Of a DNA stretch of 44,353 nt, positions 24,559-33,539 are shown one piece after another; position 1 is the first letter of the stretch; every line of letters begins with the position of its first letter. Origin of the DNA: Bdellovibrionota bacterium (GTDB taxonomy: Bacteria > Bdellovibrionota > Bacteriovoracia > Bacteriovoracales > Bacteriovoracaceae); contig JAURQB010000208.1 in assembly GCA_030836365.1 (NCBI GenBank), positions 1 to 44,353 on the forward strand, given 5' to 3'. Under the pieces are notes generated by a model that saw only the letters and a program-made list of their open reading frames with translations, had not been told where the DNA came from and ran no database searches. A program made the position numbers and the translations under genes.

Positions 24559-25620
24559 TTAATTAATCTCTCTAAGTATCTGATTAACGCCGTTAATTAC
24601 TTCACCAGAATTTGCCGCGCCACGAGTATGCTCTAATTTATTGATTAAATTTTTCAAAGATGAATTCGCTAACTCATCCTCAGAAACAACGACAGAGCCA
24701 ATCATCTTATTTGCTTCCATTGCGTTGTGATATTGTTCATTTTTTTGTGCAATCTTTAATGGGACAAAAATACTTTTCTTCTTTAATGCCATTAATTCCA
24801 TTACCGTACCAGCACCGGCCCGTGAAATAATGACTTTTGCGTGTTTCATTAGCTCAACTAAATTATCTAGAAAAGCGACAGGAAAATAATATTCAGATTT
24901 CAATTTTTTATATTCTGGTAGAAATTTTTCACCGACTTGATGAATAATAAAATAGTCATCTTTGATTTCATGAAGATTATTCATTATTAAATTATTTAAT
25001 AACTTTGCTCCGTTCCCTCCACCAGTAATAAGAAGGATAGGACGATCAATGGAGCCTAAGTTTTTTCCCTCAAAAGTAAAGCCATTGTCTTTGCCAGTAA
25101 AGCAAGACTCCTTTAAAGGGTAGCCCGTCATAATGGTTTTATCTGGTGGGAAAAATTTTTTCGACTCTTCAAAACTGATAAAAACTTTACTCGCAAACTT
25201 TGACGCAATTTTATTTGCCAGTCCAACTCGGCTTGTTTGCTCGTGAATATAAATCTTAAAACCTAAAATCCCTCCAGCAATGACAAGGGGAAGACCGACA
25301 AAACCACCAGTCGAAAAGATCAATGTTTCTTTTTTCTTGAATCTCAATAAATAAAAAAATGACTGGAGAATTCCAAAAGCAAAGCGAAAAAAATCAAACA
25401 TATTTTCTAATGAAAAATATCTCCTAAGTTTTCCCGTTTGAATCGCGTGATAATTTATTCCAGCACTTGTCACCAAATTTTTCTCAACGGACTTAACCCC
25501 ACCTACATAGAAAATATTGATGTTCAATTTCGACTGAATGGCACTAATTAGAGTGAGTGCTGGCACCACATGGCCGCCACTGCCTCCACCTGTAAAAATA
25601 ATTTGTTTAAACTTATTCAT
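24559..25620 (-). CDS. murG: MurG-like UDP-GlcNAc transferase
   Basis: 353 residues. N-terminal glycine loop FTGGGSGGHVVPAL, middle STGGFVGLPLVIAGGILG and EQTSRVGLANKIAS, and C-terminal ISRAGAGTVMELMALKKKSIFVP match MurG, the enzyme that makes lipid II from lipid I at the inner membrane. The C-terminal substrate segment IAQKNEQYHNA differs from the usual HAADDHQ-type stretch. The gene is outside any mur/fts cluster here, so it could be a divergent paralogue. Confidence 0.8.
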   Translation of the reverse strand: MNKFKQIIFTGGGSGGHVVPALTLISAIQSKLNINIFYVGGVKSVEKNLVTSAGINYHAIQTGKLRRYFSLENMFDFFRFAFGILQSFFYLLRFKKKETLIFSTGGFVGLPLVIAGGILGFKIYIHEQTSRVGLANKIASKFASKVFISFEESKKFFPPDKTIMTGYPLKESCFTGKDNGFTFEGKNLGSIDRPILLITGGGNGAKLLNNLIMNNLHEIKDDYFIIHQVGEKFLPEYKKLKSEYYFPVAFLDNLVELMKHAKVIISRAGAGTVMELMALKKKSIFVPLKIAQKNEQYHNAMEANKMIGSVVVSEDELANSSLKNLINKLEHTRGAANSGEVINGVNQILREIN

Positions 25621-25717
25621 ATTCTATGAATATACCAATTGAGTGATAAGTTTGCCTCCCTAAATATGATTTTTTGTTAAAGATAAATTCTTACCATAAA
25701 AGTCCCGAAAACTAATT

Positions 25718-27262
25718 ATGCGTCATGAGTTCATCATCATCTCGATTATCTCTTCGGGACTTTTATTAGGTCTTAGTTATTTCCATTCTATTTACTGGTT
25801 AATTGGACTAGGAGCACTTTCACCTCTAATACTTTTAGGAACTTTTGATTTATTTGATAAAAAACATACCATTATTGCGAACTACCCAATCTTTGGTCGA
25901 TTTCGTTATGTCATGGAAGAATTAAGGCCCAAAATTTATCAATACTTTATTGAATCTGATACAGACGGAACGCCGATCAACAGAGTTCATCGAAGTGTTG
26001 TTTATCAACGCGCAAAAAAAGTTCTTGATACGACTCCATTTGGCACACAAGTCAATGTCTATGAGCCAGGCTATGAGTGGATTAACCACAGTCTAAACCC
26101 ACTTGACTTAAATACGATTAACCCCAGTGAACTGAGAGTTATGATAGGCGGAGATGACTGCCAACAACCGTATGATTCAAGTATTTTAAATATCTCTGCA
26201 ATGAGCTATGGTTCTCTCAGTAGTAATGCCATTGAGTCTCTAAACTGGGGAGCAAAACTTGGTGGCTTTGCCCACAACACAGGTGAAGGGGCCATCTCCA
26301 CATATCACCAAAAACATGGCGGTGACTTGATCTGGCAAATTGGCACTGGATATTTTGGTTGTCGCACAGAAGACGGTGAATTTTGTGAAAAGTCTTTTGA
26401 AGAAAGAAGTAAGTTTGAACAGGTAAAAATGATTGAGGTTAAACTCTCTCAAGGCGCAAAACCAGGTCATGGCGGTATCTTACCGGCAGCAAAAAACACA
26501 GAGGAAATTGCAAAAATTAGACAGGTAAAACCGGGAACATCTGTAAACTCCCCCGGTAAGCACTCCGCATTTAGTGGCAATGATGGAATGTTAGAGTTTA
26601 TTCAAAACCTAAGACGACTAAGCGGCGGCAAACCAATCGGAATAAAACTTTGCATGGGCCATCCTCATGAGTTTGAAGCACTTTGTATCACCATGAAAGC
26701 GAATAATATTTACCCCGACTTTATTACCATTGATGGTGGTGAAGGAGGAACAGGAGCTGCGCCTCCAGAGTTTAGCAACTCAATTGGTATGTCTTTAAGA
26801 GACGGCCTCATCTTTGCCAATGATATTTTAATAAAACATGACATCAGGTCTAAATTAAAAATTCTGGCTTCAGGTAAAATAATAACGGGCTTTGATCTAG
26901 TAAAAGTTTTGGCCTTGGGAGCTGATGGATGTTACGCGGCAAGGGCCATGATGCTCGCACTCGGATGTATTCAGGCTCTTATTTGTAATCAAAACAAATG
27001 CCCCACAGGTATAGCTACTCAAAAAACTCACTTAGTAAAAGGGCTCAATGTCGAAGATAAGTATGTTCGAGTCGCAAACTATCACCTTGGAACACTTGAG
27101 AGTGTTGCCGAGATTATGTGTGCCTCTGGAGTAGCAAAATTAGGCGATATAAAAAGGCACCTGATTTGGAGGCGCATCAGCTTTAATGAAATAAAAAGTT
27201 ATGAGGAACTGTTCCCTTATCCTGAAATTTTAAGCGACGTCATTCCCAAAAAGTCCGCATAA
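25718..27262 (+). CDS. Membrane-anchored GltB-like FMN-binding glutamate synthase domain protein
   Basis: 514 residues. Two hydrophobic segments at about 4-20 and 26-42, then the FMN barrel of the glutamate synthase large subunit: ISAMSYGSLSSNAIE, HNTGEGAIS, SQGAKPGHGGILP, DGGEGGTGAAP and NQNKCPTGIATQ. It lacks the GltB glutaminase domain, so it cannot use glutamine on its own. Such stand-alone proteins are common but their substrate is uncertain. No ribosome-binding site is obvious. It is divergent from murG. Confidence 0.88.
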   Translation: MRHEFIIISIISSGLLLGLSYFHSIYWLIGLGALSPLILLGTFDLFDKKHTIIANYPIFGRFRYVMEELRPKIYQYFIESDTDGTPINRVHRSVVYQRAKKVLDTTPFGTQVNVYEPGYEWINHSLNPLDLNTINPSELRVMIGGDDCQQPYDSSILNISAMSYGSLSSNAIESLNWGAKLGGFAHNTGEGAISTYHQKHGGDLIWQIGTGYFGCRTEDGEFCEKSFEERSKFEQVKMIEVKLSQGAKPGHGGILPAAKNTEEIAKIRQVKPGTSVNSPGKHSAFSGNDGMLEFIQNLRRLSGGKPIGIKLCMGHPHEFEALCITMKANNIYPDFITIDGGEGGTGAAPPEFSNSIGMSLRDGLIFANDILIKHDIRSKLKILASGKIITGFDLVKVLALGADGCYAARAMMLALGCIQALICNQNKCPTGIATQKTHLVKGLNVEDKYVRVANYHLGTLESVAEIMCASGVAKLGDIKRHLIWRRISFNEIKSYEELFPYPEILSDVIPKKSA

Positions 27263-27290
27263 GCTTCAAGCTGAAAAAAACTAAATTTAA

Positions 27291-28550
27291 CTAGAGCAAA
27301 AAAAGACTAATTTCAGGAACAAATGTAATCAACAATAAACCGATTAATAAGACACCAATCAATGGCAAAATAGCCTTAATGACATTTCCTAAGTTTTCAT
27401 TAAAAATTCCACTCGCCACAAATAAATTAATGCCAACAGGCGGAGTAAGATAGCCGATTTCAAGGTTAACGATCATTAGTATACCAAAATGAACAGGATC
27501 AATCCCAAATACTTGCGCCATCGGAGTAAGAATGGGTGCTAAAATCAAAATAGCACTCATAATGTCCATAATACAACCAACGATCAAAAGCATTATATTC
27601 ACACCAATGAGAAAAGAAATTTTACCACTAACAAAACCACTCATCGAGTCTACAAGCATCTGTGGAATTTGCTCATATGTCATAAACTTATTAAGACTAA
27701 CGGCCAGAACGAGAATGATAAAAATGGTTCCTAACATTTCACTCGTGTCAGAAAAGATCTTGGGTAACATTTTAAATTTCAATTCACGATGAATAAATGC
27801 TTCCACAATAAAAGCATAAACAACGGCAATTCCTGCACTTTCCGTGGCCGTAAAAAATCCAGAATAAATTCCGCCAAGAATAACAATTGGCATAAGAAGA
27901 GATAGGATTCCACTTTTTAGCGCTGATAGTACTTCTTTAGAGTCCCACTCTCCCCGCTGAGAAAACCCAGGGCCAGCAATGACAGCATAACCAATTAGAA
28001 GCGTACTTAATAAAATACCAGGCCCTATTCCGGCCATAAATAATTTTGTAACGGATACTCCGGCCATAATCGCAAAAATAATCATCGGAATACTCGGTGG
28101 AATAATAATCCCAAGCGTGCCTCCTGCAGAGAGCATACCGATTGATAGTTTTTTAGAATAACCTTTTTCAATAAGAGCAGGATATAAAATCGTTCCGACA
28201 GCAATAAGAGTTACAGGGCTAGATCCAGAAATTGCAGCAAAAATTGCACAGCTTAATACACTCGCGATTGCCATTCCTGATGGAATAGGCGCTGTTAAAG
28301 CCGCAGCTAACCGAATCAATCTTCTAGAAATACTCCCTTGAGTCATTAAGTTTCCAGCGAGAACAAATAAGGGAATCGCAAGAAGGATTTCTTTATCACC
28401 AGCATAAAAAATATCCGAGATGATATTTTTTATTTCTTCATCTGCAATAAAATGAAAGCAAAAAGCACTAATGGAGCCAACAATTACGAATAGTGGTTGG
28501 CCGATTAAAACGAGTACGACAATGAGACTAATTAAACCAAGAGTAATCAT
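27291..28550 (-). CDS. dctM: TRAP transporter large permease DctM
   Basis: 419 residues with about 12 hydrophobic segments. Typical DctM regions are LFVLAGNLMTQG, SGSSPVTLIAVG, GYSKKLSIGMLSAGGTLGIIIPPSIPMI and TPPVGINLFVASG. It is the Na+-coupled channel subunit. Start ATG overlaps the dctQ stop by one base. Confidence 0.95.
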   Translation of the reverse strand: MITLGLISLIVVLVLIGQPLFVIVGSISAFCFHFIADEEIKNIISDIFYAGDKEILLAIPLFVLAGNLMTQGSISRRLIRLAAALTAPIPSGMAIASVLSCAIFAAISGSSPVTLIAVGTILYPALIEKGYSKKLSIGMLSAGGTLGIIIPPSIPMIIFAIMAGVSVTKLFMAGIGPGILLSTLLIGYAVIAGPGFSQRGEWDSKEVLSALKSGILSLLMPIVILGGIYSGFFTATESAGIAVVYAFIVEAFIHRELKFKMLPKIFSDTSEMLGTIFIILVLAVSLNKFMTYEQIPQMLVDSMSGFVSGKISFLIGVNIMLLIVGCIMDIMSAILILAPILTPMAQVFGIDPVHFGILMIVNLEIGYLTPPVGINLFVASGIFNENLGNVIKAILPLIGVLLIGLLLITFVPEISLFLL

Positions 28551-29044
28551 TAATGAATCTCCCTTTTTTGATTAGGGGCGATTTTTTCATTAATTGAAAA
28601 AATGAGACTAGTTAGTCCCATCAAAATGAAGGTGACGGGTATAACAAGTTGGATAATCCAAAGAGGAAATCCACCTAACATTGGATTAGAATCACCAAAC
28701 TCTCTGGACTCTAAAACGTACAGTAAACTGAAGTAAGTTGCTCCAAAACAAAAAACAGCAGAAACAAAATGGCGTATTCGATGGAAAGTACTTTTCATAC
28801 TTTCAGGCCATAATTTATCCGCAATCTCAGGTCTTAAATGTGCACCTTTATTATTAGTAAGCGAAGCTCCCAAAAAGCCGGCCCATATCATTAAGTAAAC
28901 ACTCGTTTTTTGTGCCCAATGAAACCCATGAGAAAAAAGCTCTCGCCCAAAAATATCGAGACTAATCAGAATGCTTAGCAGAGCAATACAAATCCCTGCA
29001 AGAACACGTTGAAACTTATCCATTCCCTCAATAAATGCTTTCAT
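28550..29044 (-). CDS. dctQ: TRAP transporter small permease DctQ
   Basis: 164 residues, four membrane helices. DIFGRELF, KTSVYLMIWAGFLGASL and REFGDSNPMLGGFPLWI are DctQ-type blocks. AGGA precedes the ATG. It forms the membrane complex with DctM. Confidence 0.93.
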   Translation of the reverse strand: MKAFIEGMDKFQRVLAGICIALLSILISLDIFGRELFSHGFHWAQKTSVYLMIWAGFLGASLTNNKGAHLRPEIADKLWPESMKSTFHRIRHFVSAVFCFGATYFSLLYVLESREFGDSNPMLGGFPLWIIQLVIPVTFILMGLTSLIFSINEKIAPNQKREIH

Positions 29045-29104
29045 TTTTCCTACTTAATATTTATCGACTTTTAAATCTTAATTTTTTTGTTCAATTATAA
29101 AATC

Positions 29105-30100
29105 TTATTTTTTTTTATACGCTTCTTTACCTTTTAGAATAAGTTCGTAAATCTTATTAGAATCGCCACCAAGCTTTGCCACAATTTCTTCTTGGAGATT
29201 ACCAATGACCTTTCTAAATTCATCCCTCTCACCTTTTGAGAGTGTATAAACATTGATCCCCATCCCTTTTAAGATTTCAGTTAACTCTCCACCAAGAGCG
29301 CGAACAGATGCTCTTGAAGGAGCGGCCATATCATTGCCAGGGCCCATTAAAATTTTCTTTTGCTTATCATCCATTTTTTTCCAAAACTTAGCGGAATAAA
29401 CAACTGCAGCTGGTTGGTAAATATGTTCTGTTACAGAGAAATACTTAATAGCTGTTTGCCATTCTGCAGCCAGTGTAAAAAGTGCTGTATTATCAAATCC
29501 CTCAACAACACCAGTATTTAAAGCTGATAAAACTTCTGGGACTTCGATGGGAACAGCATTCGCTTCTACTTTTTTCCAAAACTCCATATGAGGGATCGCA
29601 TTTTGACTTCTGACTTTAACGCCTTTCAAATCACTTGGTTTTTTGACCTGCCGATTTTTAAGACCAATATTTCTCCAACCATTTTCGGCCCAACTAACAA
29701 AAATAAGTCCTTTCTTTTCAAAAAGTTCTTTAAATGGTTCGAGTAAATAATTATCTAAAACATAATCTGCTTCTTCATAACTATTAAAAATAAATGGAAT
29801 CTCCAACACATTCATTTCTGTGATGACAGAACCTAAAGCCGCTGAAGTAATTCCCCCTCCTTGAATTCGGCCTCTTCTGATGCCATTTAAAATTTCTAGC
29901 TCACCACCTAGCTGTCCACCGAGGTAGTTTTTTATTTTAATCGTTTTTCCGCTCTCTTGATCAACTCGCTTTTTTATTTCATCAAGCGTATCGGCCCAAG
30001 GAGTTCCTGCTGGAGCAACAGTTCCAAATTTAACGACAACGTCTTTAGCGAAAACGTTTAAACTGATTAACAAAAAGAACATTAACAATAAATTTTTCAT
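29105..30100 (-). CDS. dctP: TRAP transporter substrate-binding protein DctP
   Basis: 331 residues. Signal peptide ending near NVFA, then FGTVAPAGTPWADTL, GGQLGGELEILNGIRRG and LKGVKVRSQNAIPHMEFW, which contains the Arg that in this family binds a ligand carboxylate. NTGVVEGFDNTALF is also family-typical. The second of two tandem ATGs (30100) has GGAG at the better distance. It is periplasmic and delivers ligand to DctQM. The substrate is unknown; the START and TatT neighbours suggest something hydrophobic. Confidence 0.94.
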   Translation of the reverse strand: MKNLLLMFFLLISLNVFAKDVVVKFGTVAPAGTPWADTLDEIKKRVDQESGKTIKIKNYLGGQLGGELEILNGIRRGRIQGGGITSAALGSVITEMNVLEIPFIFNSYEEADYVLDNYLLEPFKELFEKKGLIFVSWAENGWRNIGLKNRQVKKPSDLKGVKVRSQNAIPHMEFWKKVEANAVPIEVPEVLSALNTGVVEGFDNTALFTLAAEWQTAIKYFSVTEHIYQPAAVVYSAKFWKKMDDKQKKILMGPGNDMAAPSRASVRALGGELTEILKGMGINVYTLSKGERDEFRKVIGNLQEEIVAKLGGDSNKIYELILKGKEAYKKK

Positions 30101-30126
30101 CATTACTCCAAGCTAGGACATCTTAA

Positions 30127-30996
30127 TTAAAATAGCTCATCAATTTGAGAAAGAAGCTTCTTTGCTTTTCTTTGCTCAATTCTATTTTCAGGTGCGATTG
30201 CCTTAACTTTGTTAGGATTCATTTTTAAAACTTTATTAAGGTTTTTAACAAACATGTCTTTGTCACCTTTCTTTTTCGCCCAGTAATCAGCGATTAGAAC
30301 ATAGTTTCCTAGGTAATTTTTTTCTGTCCTTACTGCGTTATTAAAACTTTTGATAGATTTATCCATATCTCCGCCAGCAAAACCAGGTGCAACAGCGTAG
30401 TAAGCTCCCCAGTAGCGATCGAATGCTCCGTAGAAGAAGTTTTTATCTAATTCACCAACTCTATTAATCATATTTTTAATTTGAGCCTTGTATTTAAGAA
30501 CTGTTGCGATCCCACTGTTTTTCCCCCACTTACCAAGGTTAACAGCTGTCCAGTAGATTGCTTCAATTTGTCCTTTATCTAGATACTGAAGAACATCAGC
30601 AATTTTTTCACCATTATCGATCACGCGTTTTTTAAATTCAGGGTTAGCCGCCATTGCTTTTTCCCCCCAAGTGATACCAGTTTCCCAGTTTTTCTTTTTC
30701 TCATCCATGTTATCTAGATGCCCATCAGCGAGAAGGTAGTATCCTCTTGAAAGATAAGCCATTGCTTCATAAGAATTATTTGAATTCGCAATTTTTTCAA
30801 ATGAAGCAAGAGATTTTAAAAGACTTTCTTTATTATCTCTTTTTCTCCAGTAAGATTTTGCCGTTTTCATCTCTTTAGAAAGCTCAACCTTTGAAAGCGA
30901 CTTACCTCCAAAAATTTTATTCCAGCCGGCAATCCGAGATGTTGCACAAGAAGTTAGTAATAAGGATAGCGTTGTTACAATAAGTAAATTTTTCAT
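30127..30996 (-). CDS. TRAP-associated TPR lipoprotein TatT
   Basis: 289 residues. Lipoprotein signal LLLTSC (Cys about 17). Degenerate TPR helices follow, and the family hallmark YWGAYYAVAPGFAGGDMDKS is near residues 190-210. TatT proteins (such as Treponema Tp0956) form trimers with pores and pair with DctP-type proteins in TPAT systems. It sits between dctP and the START gene and overlaps the START stop as ATGA, so the two are translationally coupled. Confidence 0.88.
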   Translation of the reverse strand: MKNLLIVTTLSLLLTSCATSRIAGWNKIFGGKSLSKVELSKEMKTAKSYWRKRDNKESLLKSLASFEKIANSNNSYEAMAYLSRGYYLLADGHLDNMDEKKKNWETGITWGEKAMAANPEFKKRVIDNGEKIADVLQYLDKGQIEAIYWTAVNLGKWGKNSGIATVLKYKAQIKNMINRVGELDKNFFYGAFDRYWGAYYAVAPGFAGGDMDKSIKSFNNAVRTEKNYLGNYVLIADYWAKKKGDKDMFVKNLNKVLKMNPNKVKAIAPENRIEQRKAKKLLSQIDELF

Positions 30997-31700
30997 TCAC
31001 CTTTCTCCAATAGTAAAATGTTTTCGTTAATATATTTTGCGACTCTTTTATTTGTTTTAAAGGTTGGATCTTTCATTAACCGTTTTAAGCTTGTTAATGT
31101 ATTTCTAGGCCAATCTTTTTGAAAAATATTTACCAACCACTTTGGGACACTTCCCATTGGGTCTACTAAAATTTCAACGGCCATTTTTGTCACACCAGGT
31201 TTATCCGTCTTCGAAATAAAGTAATTACTCTCAATGATCTTTCCACGAACAACGCCTTTTCTTAGTGGCATTGCCTTATGCTCAGTATTTTGAAGATTTA
31301 AAACGAATGTTTCCGCTTTTGGAAAATATTTAAACTCTGCTTTATAAATAAAGTCACGATCAGATAAAGGCCATGGCGTTCCAGAGTGATAATACTCAAT
31401 ACGAACTCGTGGATTTAAAATTTCAAGGGTTCTAACCTCTTTTAAGTCATGCATCCACTCTTCTTTTCTTTCCATGTCAGCTAGCGAAGAAACTACTCGC
31501 TCAATAGGAAAGTTAAGTATCGTTTCACCTCTAAAAGCAACAACATCAGCACCCTTTACATCGGCTTCAAAAATTTTTATGCCATCAACTTCTTTCGCTA
31601 AGCTCCACTTGTGCTTAGTCGAAACAGAAATCGCCTCTGCAGAAATAGTAAAAGAGAAACAAAAAGAAATTATGCAAATTGAAGCCATTAATCGAATCAT
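30993..31700 (-). CDS. Exported START-domain lipid-binding-type protein
   Basis: 235 residues. Signal peptide at 1 to about 23 (ICIISFCFSFTISAEA) then a full START/SRPBCC domain: EVDGIKIFEADVKG, VVAFRGET, LADMERKEEWMHDL, YYHSGTPWPLSDRDFIY and a C-terminal helix FQKDWPRNTLTSLKRLM. START domains bind sterols, phospholipids or other hydrophobic ligands in a deep pocket. It is first in the TRAP operon. AGGA lies eight bases before ATG 31700. Confidence 0.9.
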   Translation of the reverse strand: MIRLMASICIISFCFSFTISAEAISVSTKHKWSLAKEVDGIKIFEADVKGADVVAFRGETILNFPIERVVSSLADMERKEEWMHDLKEVRTLEILNPRVRIEYYHSGTPWPLSDRDFIYKAEFKYFPKAETFVLNLQNTEHKAMPLRKGVVRGKIIESNYFISKTDKPGVTKMAVEILVDPMGSVPKWLVNIFQKDWPRNTLTSLKRLMKDPTFKTNKRVAKYINENILLLEKGE

Positions 31701-31732
31701 CAAGTTCGTCCTAAATAATTAAAATAAGTTAT

Positions 31733-31760
31733 ATTCTAGCCAAGTCCTGTAAAAAGACAA
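31733..31760 (-). promoter_or_regulatory. Sigma-70-type promoter for the START-TatT-TRAP operon
   Basis: On the minus strand TTGTCT (31760-31755), 16 bases, then TAGAAT (31738-31733, 5 of 6 to TATAAT). It lies about 33 bases before the START gene ATG. Confidence 0.5.
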
Positions 31761-31869
31761 ATCAGTAACTTATGTTTGACCAATACGACGAGCCGCATTG
31801 TGAGAATTAGAAATTTGACCTATGAAAGAAATATTTTGTGGAATTAGAAAAATGGGATTGTTTAAGTGA

Positions 31870-31954
31870 TGGTGCCCAGGAGAGGACTTGAACCTCCACA
31901 CCTTGCGGCACTAGATCCTAAGTCTAGCGTGTCTACCAATTTCACCACCTGGGC
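31870..31954 (-). tRNA. tRNA-Leu (anticodon UAG)
   Basis: On the minus strand the acceptor GCCCAGG pairs with CCTGGGC, followed by A and encoded CCA (31872-31870). The anticodon stem CTAGA/TCTAG encloses CTTAGGA with anticodon TAG. The long variable arm TGCCGCAAGGTGT marks a class II tRNA-Leu. Confidence 0.97.
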
Positions 31955-31963
31955 ATGGGAAGG

Positions 31964-31992
31964 TTTATAGCGAAGTATTCCTTTTTTGCCAA
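31964..31992 (-). promoter_or_regulatory. Sigma-70-type promoter for tRNA-Leu(UAG)
   Basis: TTGGCA (31992-31987, 5 of 6), 17-base spacer, TATAAA (31969-31964, 5 of 6). The start would fall just before the tRNA 5' end at 31954. Confidence 0.65.
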
Positions 31993-32095
31993 GTCATAAA
32001 AACCATATTTTTCATCCAACTCGATTATCGGTCATTGACCACAAGCCAAAAACAATGGGAAAATAAGTACTTGTATTCTTAAAAGGCATTAGTAA

Positions 32096-33517
32096 ATGAA
32101 TAATTCTGTCCCCCTTTGTGTCGATCTCGACCACACCCTTGTCAAAACCGACCTTCTGCATGAAACATTTGTTAATTCGGTAAAGAAAAACCCTCTCAAT
32201 ATTATTTTTACCATTCTCTGGCTTTTCAAGGGGCGAAGTTATTTAAAAAAGAAATTATTTGAAATTTCAGATGTAAAAATTGAAGATCTACCTCTTAACA
32301 CAGAAGTCGCTGAATTTTGTAAAGAAGAAAGTGAAAAAGGTAGACAGGTCTATCTTGTCTCCGCTTCCTCCGAAAAAATAATCGACCAATTTTTAAAAAA
32401 ATATTCTTTTTTTAACGATGGATGGGGGTCAAGTGAATCTCATAATTTAAAAGGAAAAAATAAAGCATCTTTTTTAGTCGAAAAATTTGGAGAAAAGGGC
32501 TTCGATTATATTGGAGACTCTCGAGCAGATATTCCAGTGTGGAAAAGTGCAAATAATAGTCTTCTTGTTTCATATAGCTCGAAAGGTTTTGACCAGGTTA
32601 ATTTTTCAAAGACATTTTCAAGCTCTCGAAACTCTTTTATTAAAATTCTAAAAACGCTAAGACCCCACCAATATGCTAAAAATATTTTATTATTTGGTGC
32701 CCTTATTCTTTCACATGAATACTTCAACATTTCTGCTATTCAAAACACAATTCTTAGTTTTATCTCATTTTCATTAATTGCTTCGTCCATTTATATTTTA
32801 AATGACATAAGTGACCTTGCAAGTGATAGGCAACATAAAACAAAAAGATTTCGCCCAATTCCAGCGGGGGAGATTACACTACCGACAGCTATCGGATTAG
32901 GAATATTATGCAATGTTATTGGTTTAGGGATATCTCTTTTGCTTCCTTATCAATTCACAATAGCGGTCACTACGTATATTTTTTTAAATATACTGTACTC
33001 CAGTTTACTAAAGAAGCTTCCCGTTCTTGACGTCATCTTGTTAAGTGCTTTCTATATGATAAGGCTTCAAGCCGGAGGCCTTGCAACCAATATATTTATA
33101 TCACACTGGCTCATTACATTTAGCCTTTTTATTTTTCTATCCCTCGGTTTTTTAAAAAGGTACAGCGAGCTTTTTGAACTTTTCCATAGCCAAGGCCTAT
33201 CTAGCTCGAAAGGAAGGGGTTATGAAGTAAATGACCTAAATATCATTCTAATGTTTGGTGTTGGAACTGCTCAGTTATCCATCCTTTCTATGATCCTTTA
33301 TTTATTTTCTGAAAATGCCGCAAGATATTATCAAAATCCTAAAATACTATTTTTAAATGCAATTATCATTTTCTACTGGATATCGCTTATGTGGTTTAAA
33401 GGTTCAAAGGGAAAAGTAAATCAAGACCCCGTAAAATACGCGATAACTGACAAGACAAGTATCATGTGTGGACTAAGTATTATTGTTATTTTAATGCTCG
33501 GAAAATATATCCCGTAA
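32096..33517 (+). CDS. HAD phosphatase-UbiA prenyltransferase fusion (DPPR synthase-like)
   Basis: 473 residues. N-terminal HAD domain (about 1-170): DLDHTLVKTD holds the nucleophile Asp, VSASSEK is motif II and GDSRADIPVW the acidic motif. From about 180 there is a UbiA membrane domain with eight or so helices and NDISDLASDRQHKTKRFRPI, closest to decaprenyl-phosphate phosphoribosyltransferase (NDxxDxxxDxxHxxKxxRP). SLGFLKRYSEL also fits. A likely product is a polyprenyl-phospho-sugar, with the HAD part removing a phosphate. Specificity is inferred. Confidence 0.85.
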   Translation: MNNSVPLCVDLDHTLVKTDLLHETFVNSVKKNPLNIIFTILWLFKGRSYLKKKLFEISDVKIEDLPLNTEVAEFCKEESEKGRQVYLVSASSEKIIDQFLKKYSFFNDGWGSSESHNLKGKNKASFLVEKFGEKGFDYIGDSRADIPVWKSANNSLLVSYSSKGFDQVNFSKTFSSSRNSFIKILKTLRPHQYAKNILLFGALILSHEYFNISAIQNTILSFISFSLIASSIYILNDISDLASDRQHKTKRFRPIPAGEITLPTAIGLGILCNVIGLGISLLLPYQFTIAVTTYIFLNILYSSLLKKLPVLDVILLSAFYMIRLQAGGLATNIFISHWLITFSLFIFLSLGFLKRYSELFELFHSQGLSSSKGRGYEVNDLNIILMFGVGTAQLSILSMILYLFSENAARYYQNPKILFLNAIIIFYWISLMWFKGSKGKVNQDPVKYAITDKTSIMCGLSIIVILMLGKYIP

Positions 33518-33539
33518 TTTTAGCTTTGCCTTTCCGAAA

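Noticed and set aside
27263..27290. Small hairpin AGCTTCAAGCT between convergent genes as terminator
   Set aside because: Only a 4-bp stem, and no T-run follows it on either strand.
4660..31954. leuS together with two tRNA-Leu genes in one window
   Set aside because: They are many kilobases apart on different strands; most likely chance.
32025..32032. ACCGATAA on the minus strand upstream of tRNA-Leu(UAG)
   Set aside because: No -35 match at the right distance, and a better sigma-70 promoter lies nearer the tRNA.
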